Below, one piece after another: positions 36,601 through 44,826 of a DNA stretch of 64,000 nucleotides. The stretch is taken from positions 62,001-126,000 of the forward strand of contig CALUKD010000001.1 in the NCBI GenBank assembly GCA_944321125.1, read 5' to 3'. A program made the translations under genes and the position numbers. Each line of letters opens with the position of its first letter. Position 1 is the first letter of the stretch. The notes below the pieces were generated by a model. That model saw only the letters and a list, made by a program, of their open reading frames with translations. It made no database searches and was not told where the DNA came from. This DNA is from Candidatus Butyricimonas faecavium (lineage in GTDB: Bacteria > Bacteroidota > Bacteroidia > Bacteroidales > Marinifilaceae).

Positions 36601-38412
36601 ATGGATAAAATTGCCATCATCATAGCATCCGATCAAGGAGCAAAACTAGCTCTCACCATACGACAGGAACTCCCCCGTGCCGAACTCTATTCCACGGTGG
36701 AACGGGAACATTGCACCCTGATCACTTCTATCCAGACGTTCGTCACCGAACAGTTTACCCATTATGATGCCCTTGTTTTTATCGGGGCATTAGGAATCTG
36801 CGTACGGGCAATCGCTCCCTGTATACAATCCAAATACACAGACCCTGCCGTTATTAACATTGATTCTTCCGGGAATCACGTGATTTCTGTTCTCTCCGGT
36901 CACGTCGGAGGAGCCAATCAAATGACTCTTCGCCTAGCCGCCATCTTGGGAGCCGATCCAGTAATCACCACGCAAAGCGATAACAATGGCCTTTGGGCAC
37001 TGGACACGTTGGGACAAGCATATGACTGGAAAACAAATTCCACGTCTCCTTTGAATACCATCATTGCAACGTTCGTCAATACTCGTCCCGTGGCGTTATT
37101 GTTGGACATAAAAGATGAAGGAACCCGTTTCATGGAACGTACCGCCCCGGAACACGTGAAAATATTTTACCATTTTGATGACATCGACCAACAGCAATTC
37201 GAAGCTCTTATCGCTGTCACGCCATACATCTATCAAACTTCTATTCCCACGTTGTATTACCGTCCCGCCGTACTCCATCTCGGTGTTGGTTGCCGCAAAG
37301 AGTGTTCCCCACGGGGCATTCGGGAATATATCTTCCGCACCCTTGAGGACACGGGCTTATCCCCTTTATCCCTGAAAAGCGTGTCGACTATTGATCTTAA
37401 AAAAGATGAACCGCTTATCCAAGAGTTAGCAAGGGATAGCAACACTGAACTCCATATTTACACCGCCGAGGAATTGCAGGGAATCGAGGTCCCCAACCCT
37501 TCCGAAAAAGTACTTGACGTGACCACCGTACCCGGGGTAGCTGAAGCCTGTGCATTGAAAACGTCTGACAACGCCCGACTTGCCCTTGAAAAACAAAAAG
37601 GGAAACTCAGTGAAGGCAATGACTTTACTTTCGCCGTCGCCCTCGATCATGCCGCCGAACGCCGGGGATTCATAGAGATTGTCGGAGCCGGTCCCGGAGA
37701 CCCGGAACTGATTTCTGTCAAAGGTAAAAACTTCTTGGAACAAGCCGACCTCATCCTTTATGCCGGTAGTCTCGTACCCGTGGAACTCACGTATTATGCC
37801 AAGCCCGGCGCAACGGTTCGCAGTTCCGCCTCCATGACCTTGGAAGAGCAATTCGCTTTGATGAAAGAATTTTACGACAAGGGACTTTTTATCGTCCGTC
37901 TCCACACCGGAGATCCTTGTATATACGGGGCAATACAAGAGCAAATGGCATTTTTTGACGAATATGGGATGGATTACCATATTACCCCGGGCATCTCTTC
38001 TTTCCTTGCTGCCGCTGCCGCCTTGCAATCCCAGTTTACTATTCCGGAAAAAGTACAGACCATTATTCTCACCCGCGGAGAAGGCCGTACCCCCATGCCG
38101 GAAAAAGAGAAGTTACACCTGCTCGCCCGTTCACAAAGCACCATGTGTATCTTCCTCAGTGCCTCTATCGTCGATCAGGTTCAATCCGAATTGATGCAAC
38201 ACTATCCCCCGACAACTCCCGTAGCTGCCTGTTACCACCTTACATGGAAAGACGAACGGATTTACCGGGGAGAACTGCAAAACCTAGCAAAGATCGTGAA
38301 AGAAAACAACCTCACCCTCACGACCATGATTGTCGTGGGTGACGCGATTGATAACCGTCAAGGGCTGTCGAAACTCTATTCGCACCAGTTCAAACACCTC
38401 TTTAGAAATTGA
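36601..38412 (+). CDS. cbiGF: CbiG-CbiF fusion: cobalt-precorrin-5A hydrolase / cobalt-precorrin-4 C11-methyltransferase
   Basis: 603 residues. Residues about 1-345 are CbiG (FIGALGICVRAIAP, DSSGNHVISVLSGHVGGAN, then GVGCRKECSPRGI), which opens the ring-A lactone and releases C20 as acetaldehyde. Residues about 355-603 are CbiF (EIVGAGPGDPELISVKG, LHTGDPCIYGAI, FTIPEKVQTIILTRGEGRTP), which methylates C11 just before that step. The fusion therefore joins two consecutive reactions. Cytoplasmic; third of four tandem fusion genes. Confidence 0.94.
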   Translation: MDKIAIIIASDQGAKLALTIRQELPRAELYSTVEREHCTLITSIQTFVTEQFTHYDALVFIGALGICVRAIAPCIQSKYTDPAVINIDSSGNHVISVLSGHVGGANQMTLRLAAILGADPVITTQSDNNGLWALDTLGQAYDWKTNSTSPLNTIIATFVNTRPVALLLDIKDEGTRFMERTAPEHVKIFYHFDDIDQQQFEALIAVTPYIYQTSIPTLYYRPAVLHLGVGCRKECSPRGIREYIFRTLEDTGLSPLSLKSVSTIDLKKDEPLIQELARDSNTELHIYTAEELQGIEVPNPSEKVLDVTTVPGVAEACALKTSDNARLALEKQKGKLSEGNDFTFAVALDHAAERRGFIEIVGAGPGDPELISVKGKNFLEQADLILYAGSLVPVELTYYAKPGATVRSSASMTLEEQFALMKEFYDKGLFIVRLHTGDPCIYGAIQEQMAFFDEYGMDYHITPGISSFLAAAAALQSQFTIPEKVQTIILTRGEGRTPMPEKEKLHLLARSQSTMCIFLSASIVDQVQSELMQHYPPTTPVAACYHLTWKDERIYRGELQNLAKIVKENNLTLTTMIVVGDAIDNRQGLSKLYSHQFKHLFRN

Positions 38413-38424
38413 AAATCCAAAGCC

Positions 38425-40212
38425 ATGATTATCATTTTCGGAGGAACAACAGAAGGCAGAATCGCCGTAAAAGTGCTTGACGAGGCAGGCAGTCCCTACT
38501 ACTACTCTACCCGTGGCAACGCCCAACAAGTCGAATGCAGGCACGGGATCCGCATGACCGGAGGCATGGATTGTAACGCCATGCTCGAATTCTGCACGAC
38601 ACATGACATTCGTCTCATCATCGATGCTGCCCATCCTTTTGCCTCCTTGCTTCACTCCACCGTAGCTTCTGTCTCCGAACAACTGGATATACCCGTCATC
38701 CGTCTTGAACGCCGTTACCCGCCACGAGACGAATCGCTCGTGTGGTGCGACTCTTTCGATGCTGCAATCGACTATCTCGAATCACATGAAATAAACCATT
38801 TATTAGCCTTGAGTGGAGTCCAAACGATCGGGAAACTACGACGTTACTGGGAAAAACATTCCTGCCATTTTCGGGTTCTGGACCGGGAAGATTCCCGTAC
38901 CATTGCCAAGCAAACCGGATTTCCCGAAAAAGATCTCCTTTTCTGGCACGAAGGACAGGATGAACTGGCCCTGTTCCGTCAACTGCATCCCGGGGCTATC
39001 CTTACCAAAGAAAGCGGTGAATCCGGATACTATAAAGAAAAAATCACCGCTGCCCGACAACTAGGCATCCCGGTCATCGTCATTCGCCGCCCGCCGCTCC
39101 CCGATAATTTCTACATCGTGAACGGTGAACATGGCCTGCGTTACCGCGTGGAACGTCTCCTTCCCGGCTTTTACCCTCTCCGCAGCGGTTTTACCACCGG
39201 GTCATGCGCCACGGCTGCCACCCGTGCGGCATTACAGGGACTCCTCACGCAAGAAACACAACACTCTGCCACGATCACGTTACCTGATAGCGAAACGGTC
39301 ACGCTACCCGTCAACTCATGTGTTTTCACCGACACAGACTGTACCTGCGGAGTTATCAAAGATGCAGGAGATGATCCCGATGTCACGAATGGCTACACGA
39401 TCCTTTCCTCCGTTTCCCTGACCGCCCAACCCGGGATACAATTCCTGCCCGGCGAAGGTGTCGGTACAGTCACCCTTCCCGGTATCGGTATCCCCATCGG
39501 GGAACCTGCCATTAACCAGACCCCCCGCCGCATGATTACTAACGAGATAGAGCAACTGCTTCACACGCATGGGCTCCATTCCGGCGTTTCTGTCCGCATA
39601 TCCGTACCGGGAGGTAGCGAATTGGCACAAAAAACATTCAACCCCAAACTAGGTATTGTCGGGGGAATTTCCATCATCGGTACTTCCGGCATTGTCCGAC
39701 CTTTCTCTTCCGAGGCTTTTGTCAACTCTATCCGTAAAGAAATCCAAGTCGCACGGGCTCTCGGATGCACCAGCATCGTAATCAATTCCGGGGCAAAAAG
39801 TGAAAATTATCTCCGTTCCCGCTTTCCCGATCTCCCGGCACAAGCGTTCATTCACTACGGTAACTATATCGGGGATACTCTTCGCCTTGCAGACGAGGAA
39901 GGCATCACCCATATCACCATGGGAATCATGATTGGCAAAGCCGTCAAACTTGCCGAGGGACACCTTGACACCCATAGCCGGAATGTTGTCATGAACCGGG
40001 ATTTTATCACCGCCCTTGCCATCGAAAGCCATTGTTCCCCAACAAGCATTTCCCGGGTTGCCGAAATCACTCTAGCCCGTGAACTTTGGGAATTATTTGC
40101 CAATACTCCGGCATTCTTTGAACTCCTAGTCGATCGTTGTCTGGCCGTTTGCCGCCCGATACTTTCCCATGCCACACTCGATATCATTCTAATTCCGGAA
40201 CAGTCTTCATGA
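38425..40212 (+). CDS. cbiJD: CbiJ-CbiD fusion: cobalt-precorrin-6A reductase / cobalt-precorrin-5B C1-methyltransferase
   Basis: 595 residues. Residues about 1-240 are CbiJ (IIIFGGTTEGRIAVKVL, DAAHPFASLLHSTV, LTKESGESGYYKEK). Residues about 250-595 are CbiD (LRSGFTTGSCATAATRAAL, GVIKDAGDDPDVTNG, GIVGGISIIGTSGIVRPFS). CbiD methylates C1 and CbiJ reduces the product, again consecutive reactions, but with the domain order reversed relative to the pathway. Last gene of the cbiHC-cbiET-cbiGF-cbiJD run. Confidence 0.94.
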   Translation: MIIIFGGTTEGRIAVKVLDEAGSPYYYSTRGNAQQVECRHGIRMTGGMDCNAMLEFCTTHDIRLIIDAAHPFASLLHSTVASVSEQLDIPVIRLERRYPPRDESLVWCDSFDAAIDYLESHEINHLLALSGVQTIGKLRRYWEKHSCHFRVLDREDSRTIAKQTGFPEKDLLFWHEGQDELALFRQLHPGAILTKESGESGYYKEKITAARQLGIPVIVIRRPPLPDNFYIVNGEHGLRYRVERLLPGFYPLRSGFTTGSCATAATRAALQGLLTQETQHSATITLPDSETVTLPVNSCVFTDTDCTCGVIKDAGDDPDVTNGYTILSSVSLTAQPGIQFLPGEGVGTVTLPGIGIPIGEPAINQTPRRMITNEIEQLLHTHGLHSGVSVRISVPGGSELAQKTFNPKLGIVGGISIIGTSGIVRPFSSEAFVNSIRKEIQVARALGCTSIVINSGAKSENYLRSRFPDLPAQAFIHYGNYIGDTLRLADEEGITHITMGIMIGKAVKLAEGHLDTHSRNVVMNRDFITALAIESHCSPTSISRVAEITLARELWELFANTPAFFELLVDRCLAVCRPILSHATLDIILIPEQSS

Positions 40213-40240
40213 TAGAAGAGGGTCTTTAATTCTAAAATAC

Positions 40241-40248
40241 TATCTTTG
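40241..40248 (+). promoter_or_regulatory. -7 promoter element of the small-ORF gene
   Basis: TATCTTTG matches TAnnTTTG; it lies about 47 bp before the ATG at 40295. No good -33 element is seen. Confidence 0.35.
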
Positions 40249-40294
40249 TAATAAAATTAAAACACGTGGTTTGAAACACGTTAAAACAAAAGAT

Positions 40295-40537
40295 ATGAAA
40301 AACAAATTTAAGATTACACGGGCAGACTACCTCAAAGCCATGAGAAAAGCCCGGCGGGAAGAGGAGATACGGGAACATCTCCATCCAGTAAATATAAACC
40401 GGGTACACATATCCCGGAAAGTGTATAACCGCAAAAGAAGTAAGGCGGATCTGAATAAGGATCTGCCTTATTTTTTTATACAAAATCCCGTTTATTTCAA
40501 GAATTTTCCTTTAACTGTCCCAGAAGTTCTTCAATAG
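40295..40537 (+). CDS. small basic protein whose ORF runs through its own terminator
   Basis: An 80-codon ORF starting ATG 40295 with MKNKFKITRADYLKAMRKAR and rich in Lys/Arg (RVHISRKVYNRKRSK at about 36-50). The frame resembles a small Bacteroidota family I recall only as hypothetical. Codons about 49-61 are also a strong intrinsic terminator (40441-40477), so most messages should end before the stop codon at 40535-40537. The final 19 codons overlap the end of the convergent btuD gene and may not be used. A GTG/TTG upstream start (40271) is less likely. Confidence 0.6.
   Translation: MKNKFKITRADYLKAMRKARREEEIREHLHPVNINRVHISRKVYNRKRSKADLNKDLPYFFIQNPVYFKNFPLTVPEVLQ
40441..40477 (+). terminator. 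intrinsic terminator inside a reading frame
   Basis: TAAGGCGGATC (40441-40451) pairs with GATCTGCCTTA (40460-40470), 11 bp with one wobble, followed by TTTTTTT (40471-40477). It encodes part of the small basic protein and lies about 58 bp before that ORF's stop codon. Confidence 0.85.
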
Positions 40538-41516
40538 TTTTTGCCTCAGCGATAACCTCTTCCTCACGACATATTTTGAATCCTGAAGTCGTTAAATCAC
40601 CCGTTTCCACGTATATATCCGATACCACGTTACGATTTGCCAAAATACCATTACGCTGCAACGCTTTCCGAACCATAGCATACTTTTGACCATGTCCTAC
40701 AAGCCGTACTTGGGATGAATATTGATTTTCCACGCGAAACAATCCTGTCTCCATATCAAAAACAATCCCTTTACGGGCAAAAAAACCGCTTAAATGTCCC
40801 TCCAAAGCCAAATCCTCCGGGGTACCAATCGTAATACCATGCTGGCGATCCATAAGCCAAATTTTATCAGCAATCTGTAAAGCTAATTCCAAATCATGAG
40901 TAGAAAGAAAAATAGTCTTACCTGTTTCGCGAGTCAATTGATGAAGCAATTGCATGATCTCCACTTTACTCGGGAAATCCAAAAATGCCGTCGGTTCATC
41001 GAGAAAGATCACGGGCGTCTGCTGGGCCAATGCTTTAGCAATCATCACTTTTTGGCGTTCCCCATCACTCAGCGTGTGGACCATACGATCGGCCAAATTC
41101 TCTATTTTCACGAGAGCAATTGACTGTTCAACAATTTTTCGGTCTTCCCCATGCAACGTACCCCAAAAACCCGTGTAGGGACTACGCCCCATCTCAATTA
41201 ATTCTCGGGCCGTCATGTTCCGGACATCACATTTTTCCGTCAGCACCACCCCAATCGTGCGAGACAATTCTTTATCGGAATACGTCCCGATTTCCCGGTT
41301 CATAATGTCGATTTCCCCTTCTATTTTCGGCTGAAACGCAGATAAGGTACGCAATAAGGTGGACTTACCAACACCGTTCGCCCCCAGTAAACAAGTCAGT
41401 TCCTTGCTATTGATCTCAGTACAAAGGCCACTTGCCACCACTTTTGTATTGTTTTTTGCCTTGTAACCAATAGCCAAATTCTTTAATCGAATTGTCGCCT
41501 GTTTCTTATCCTCCAT
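40497..41516 (-). CDS. btuD: corrinoid/iron-siderophore-type ABC transporter ATPase (BtuD-like)
   Basis: 339 residues. Walker A LLGANGVGKSTLL, signature LSDGERQKVMIAKALAQQ, Walker B VIFLDEPTAFLD and switch His STHDLEL are all present. FecE/BtuD-type ATPases are about 250-260 residues; the extra C-terminal stretch of about 80 residues after RKGIVFDMETGLFRVEN is common in Bacteroidota versions and of unknown role. Last gene of the btuF-btuC-btuD unit behind riboswitch 3. Its 3' end overlaps the convergent small ORF by 41 bp. Confidence 0.88.
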   Translation of the reverse strand: MEDKKQATIRLKNLAIGYKAKNNTKVVASGLCTEINSKELTCLLGANGVGKSTLLRTLSAFQPKIEGEIDIMNREIGTYSDKELSRTIGVVLTEKCDVRNMTARELIEMGRSPYTGFWGTLHGEDRKIVEQSIALVKIENLADRMVHTLSDGERQKVMIAKALAQQTPVIFLDEPTAFLDFPSKVEIMQLLHQLTRETGKTIFLSTHDLELALQIADKIWLMDRQHGITIGTPEDLALEGHLSGFFARKGIVFDMETGLFRVENQYSSQVRLVGHGQKYAMVRKALQRNGILANRNVVSDIYVETGDLTTSGFKICREEEVIAEAKTIEELLGQLKENS

Positions 41517-41520
41517 TATG

Positions 41521-41580
41521 ATTTACGATTTATGATTAAAAAGCGGTAGCCTCAGGCAACCGGAATCCCAAATCTAAAAC
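41521..41580 (+). repeat. copy of the dispersed intergenic repeat
   Basis: ATTTACGATTTATGATTAAA, then AAGCGGTAGCCTCAGGCAAC and CGGAATCCCAAATCTAAAAC. It aligns with 22305-22358 and 59300-59375 and fills the gap between btuC and btuD. Confidence 0.55.
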
Positions 41581-42620
41581 TCAATAGCATCTTTTCGTTT
41601 CCTTTTTTTAAACAACACCGAAGCCACGACGGGAGCCCCCACCAGTGCCGTTACCGAATTCACAGGTAATGCCCCCTCAAATCCCGGCAGCCGGGCAATC
41701 AAGTTACAGAGTAACGCCAGCGAAGCACCGACAAGCATGGCCGTTGGCATCAAAACCCGGTGATCAGATGTTTGAAAAATAGCACGACACAAATGAGGTA
41801 CCGCTAAACCCAGAAAAATGATCGGTCCGCAATACGCAGTCACAATCGCAGTCAATACCCCGGCACTAGTGATCACCCACATTCGAGCCCGGTTGATATT
41901 CAATCCCAAGTTTCGAGCGTAACCATCTCCCAACATCAATAAATTCAACGGCTTGATCAACAAAAACGATAACGGTATGATGACTGCCATAATCGTCACG
42001 AATAACATCATCTGGTTTCCCGATACTCTAGCAAAACTTCCCAATCCCCAGATCACGTACGCCTTAATATCTTCTTCCACGCTAAAAAACTTCAATACTC
42101 CAATCACCGCGTTGGCAATATACCCGATCATTACCCCGATAATCAGCAAAGTCACGCTACCTGCTACCTTCCGGGAGGCAAGAACAATCAATCCCATCAC
42201 AGATAATGCCCCCACTACAGCCGCAATCGACAAGGCAACTTCCCCGATAAAACCGAGCCGACTCAACGCCACGCCACCCAACTGTCCAGAAAGTAACACC
42301 ACGAAGGCCACGCCAAGGCTCGCCCCCGAACTGATTCCCAACACAGAGGGGCCAGCCAACGGGTTACGAAAAATAGTCTGCATCTGCAAACCGCTAATCG
42401 ACAATCCGGCCCCCGCTACCAAAGCCGTCAATGCTTGTGGTAAACGGGATTTCAATATAATATTCTGCCAAGCAACCGGATCATCCTCTCCTCCCGTCAA
42501 AATATTCCAAACGGAACCGAACGGGATAGACACCGATCCCAACAATAGATTCAATAATAAGAATACGATAATGGATACCGTGATCACCAAAATGAGTATC
42601 GTGTATTTACCTCTATTCAT
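41574..42620 (-). CDS. btuC: FecCD-family ABC transporter permease (BtuC-like)
   Basis: 348-residue inner-membrane permease with about ten helices. Family motifs: SRLPQALTALVAGAGLSISGLQMQ-type N-terminal block (about 58-80), NPLAGPSVLGISSGASLG, and CGPIIFLGLAVPHLCRAI, the loop contacting the ATPase. Lies between btuF (4-bp gap) and btuD. The riboswitch upstream of btuF argues for corrinoid rather than haem or siderophore import. Confidence 0.92.
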   Translation of the reverse strand: MNRGKYTILILVITVSIIVFLLLNLLLGSVSIPFGSVWNILTGGEDDPVAWQNIILKSRLPQALTALVAGAGLSISGLQMQTIFRNPLAGPSVLGISSGASLGVAFVVLLSGQLGGVALSRLGFIGEVALSIAAVVGALSVMGLIVLASRKVAGSVTLLIIGVMIGYIANAVIGVLKFFSVEEDIKAYVIWGLGSFARVSGNQMMLFVTIMAVIIPLSFLLIKPLNLLMLGDGYARNLGLNINRARMWVITSAGVLTAIVTAYCGPIIFLGLAVPHLCRAIFQTSDHRVLMPTAMLVGASLALLCNLIARLPGFEGALPVNSVTALVGAPVVASVLFKKRKRKDAIEF

Positions 42621-42624
42621 CAGC

Positions 42625-43776
42625 TCACTTCTTTAAAATATCGTAATATATCGGCTCATGATCGGGAAGGATTTCCGGGTGAAACACCTTAATCATATCT
42701 GCCAAAACAATCTCAGGTTCAGCAGGCATACTCTCGTAAAATGGTTTTTGCCTCATGTTACAATAAATCACGTGTTTCTCCTTGAATGCCTTGAAATCTG
42801 CATAACGTTCATCTTGGGCTTTCAAAGCATCATAGCAATATTCCCCGGCAAAGCTATTCGCAATACGCCAATAGTCAGCACTTTCCGCCTGACTATACAC
42901 GGTCTCAAAATCAAGAGTCACACCACCGGAGCGGGGATCGTCTTTCAAGAAATAATCTGCTCCTGCATCATGAAATAATTGTGCCAAAAAACTTTTACCA
43001 CCCACAGCATACCATACTCCCCCCCTTAATTCCCCACTAAACACCACTGGACGACGTTTCACCTCTCCCACCATCGCTTTCAAAGAGTTATAGCGTTGTT
43101 CAATACGGTCGAATTCCCGGTTAGCCACTTCTTCCATACCCAACAATAATCCCACAAATTTGATCCACTCCGCCTGTCCTAACGGGGTCATCTCTTTGTA
43201 CCCCAAGTGGGGAACCAACGGAATACCTATATCTTTTACGGCATCATATCCTCCGCGCTTAAACGGAGAAATCAACATTAAGTCGGGATTAATACTCATG
43301 ATAAGTTCATTATCAAAATTCCCTTCAATACCGATACGGAGCGTCTTTCCATCCTCTACCCTTTTCTGCATCACCGGGTTAAACAGGAACCGGGTACTCG
43401 TAATTCCCACAACACGGTCCATAGCCCCCAACTTAATAAAATTAGACAATTGCAACGAGGTCATACAAATAGCACTCCGCACGGGCAATTGTACCACCGG
43501 CATATTCTCCGGAGTCTGTGCTTTCACTCCCCTAGGAACCAAAGCATATTGATAATGAGTATGACTGTTTTCCTGCGGGTCTTTGATATTCAATACCATG
43601 TATCCGTCACGCTCTTCCAGCCAAAAACCTTTAGCATATTTAATAGGAATCCGGGAAACAGTATCAATTCCCCCTTTCGCCTTTTGTTCTCCCGATGATT
43701 GCTTACGTGAAACCGATTTACAACAAAAGAGAACGCTACAAACACATAAAAGACAAAAAAAACGTACTACATTCAT
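42625..43776 (-). CDS. btuF: corrinoid ABC transporter substrate-binding lipoprotein (BtuF-like)
   Basis: A 383-residue periplasmic-binding protein. The ATG at 43776 gives a lipoprotein signal peptide (VVRFFCLLCVCSVLFCCKS, Cys about 18-19). The frame upstream to 43836 overlaps riboswitch 3 and is not coding. The mature part has the class-III two-lobe pattern, e.g. RVVGITSTRFLFNP and LMLISPFKRGGYDAV, then WIKFVGLLLGMEEVANREF. First gene of btuFCD. Ligand inferred from the riboswitch, not from residues. Confidence 0.88.
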   Translation of the reverse strand: MNVVRFFCLLCVCSVLFCCKSVSRKQSSGEQKAKGGIDTVSRIPIKYAKGFWLEERDGYMVLNIKDPQENSHTHYQYALVPRGVKAQTPENMPVVQLPVRSAICMTSLQLSNFIKLGAMDRVVGITSTRFLFNPVMQKRVEDGKTLRIGIEGNFDNELIMSINPDLMLISPFKRGGYDAVKDIGIPLVPHLGYKEMTPLGQAEWIKFVGLLLGMEEVANREFDRIEQRYNSLKAMVGEVKRRPVVFSGELRGGVWYAVGGKSFLAQLFHDAGADYFLKDDPRSGGVTLDFETVYSQAESADYWRIANSFAGEYCYDALKAQDERYADFKAFKEKHVIYCNMRQKPFYESMPAEPEIVLADMIKVFHPEILPDHEPIYYDILKK

Positions 43777-43811
43777 CTCTTTTCCTCCGAAAGTATTAAT
43801 TAATCGCATCA

Positions 43812-43975
43812 TTTGGCAGGTTTTCTGGCTTGTCATCTTTTCCCCTTCCCGGTTTCACCAGTGGTTCTACGAAAAGATCCGCCCATACAGACGGGAAATG
43901 ACTTTACAGCTGCGGGGACAGCCCCGGAATTTCACCGGATTCCCTTTTTCTTCCAACATGGAAGCACCAAGACGC
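43812..43975 (-). promoter_or_regulatory. cobalamin riboswitch 3 (minus strand)
   Basis: On the minus strand: GGTGCTTCC, GGGAATCCGGTGAAATTCC, GGGGCTGTCCCCGCAGCTG, CCACTGG and the closing GCCAGAAAACCTGCC. All are canonical AdoCbl-riboswitch blocks. It ends about 35 bp before the btuF ATG and should repress btuFCD. Confidence 0.93.
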
Positions 43976-43979
43976 CTGC

Positions 43980-43987
43980 AAATATAT
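43980..43987 (-). promoter_or_regulatory. -7 promoter element for btuFCD
   Basis: Minus-strand TATATTTG directly before the 5' end of riboswitch 3. The sequence TATATTTGCAG is shared with the promoter at 260-267. Confidence 0.45.
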
Positions 43988-44065
43988 AAATATTATTTTG
44001 AGGCTATTCCTTTTTTAACGACTTTTGCAACGGGAATGAGTCTGTAAAGTTAAACTAATCTAAAC

Positions 44066-44767
44066 ATGAAAGGAAAAATCGTAAGTGTATCGTTAGGGCC
44101 GGGAGAGCCGGAATTAATCACGTTGAAAGCACTAAAAGCTTTACAGGAAGCGGATATTATATATTGTCCGGGAACACAGACAAAATCCCGATCACGAGAT
44201 ATTCTGCAAGCACTACCGATCAAGATGGAACGGGTGCGGCTTTTTCATGTACCCATGTCCAAGGATCGTACGTTGGCCAACCAAACGTATGATACCATCT
44301 GCACAGAAATAGCTTCCCTTGTTGCCATGGATAAAAACGTCGCAATCACGGCTGAGGGAGACTCCGGATTCTATTCTTCCGTGAATTATATGTTCGACAA
44401 ACTAGCTTCCATGGGCCTCCCTATTACCACTGTCGCAGGAGTTCCGGCATTTATCGCGGCAGGAGCTATTTCCGGGCTTCATATCGTGAAACAGGAAGAA
44501 AAACTTGTTGTCCTGCCGGGAATTGTAACAGCAGAGGAACTGACTTCGCTCCTCACTAACGGACATGTCGCCGTGATTATGAAACTGTCGCAATGCACGG
44601 ATGAAATACATCGCTTCATGCAGGCAAATCCCCGACACGAGTTCCATTACTATGAAAACGTGGGGACAATAAACGAATTACATTCAACAAATTACAAAGA
44701 CATTATACAAAAAGATTATCCTTATTTCTCCCTAATGATTATTCGTCCCGGCAAACAATTGGCATAG
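44066..44767 (+). CDS. cbiL: cobalt-factor II / precorrin-2 C20-methyltransferase CbiL
   Basis: 233-residue SAM-dependent tetrapyrrole methyltransferase, the first methylation of the corrin pathway after cobalt insertion. Motifs: VSLGPGEPELITLKALKAL at the N-terminus, ITAEGDSGFYSSVNYM, and GVPAFIAAGAISGLHIV. Divergent from btuF and isolated from the other cbi genes. The normal length for CbiL is 230-240. It completes the set of cbi enzymes in this window. Confidence 0.93.
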   Translation: MKGKIVSVSLGPGEPELITLKALKALQEADIIYCPGTQTKSRSRDILQALPIKMERVRLFHVPMSKDRTLANQTYDTICTEIASLVAMDKNVAITAEGDSGFYSSVNYMFDKLASMGLPITTVAGVPAFIAAGAISGLHIVKQEEKLVVLPGIVTAEELTSLLTNGHVAVIMKLSQCTDEIHRFMQANPRHEFHYYENVGTINELHSTNYKDIIQKDYPYFSLMIIRPGKQLA

Positions 44768-44826
44768 ATATTGCGTACAAAAAGACGCAAGATGAATGAT
44801 TATAAACGTTTATATAGATTAATTAT

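Noticed and set aside
37426..38028. 200-codon minus-strand frame
   Set aside because: It is antisense to cbiGF, whose domains are fully recognisable.
41953..42636. Long open frame (227 codons) on the plus strand
   Set aside because: It lies antisense to the well-supported btuC permease; its Thr/Pro/Asn-rich product is the usual shadow of a hydrophobic gene.
43583..44047. Plus-strand open frame of 154 codons
   Set aside because: It covers riboswitch 3 and the btuF 5' end; the conserved RNA blocks explain the sequence.
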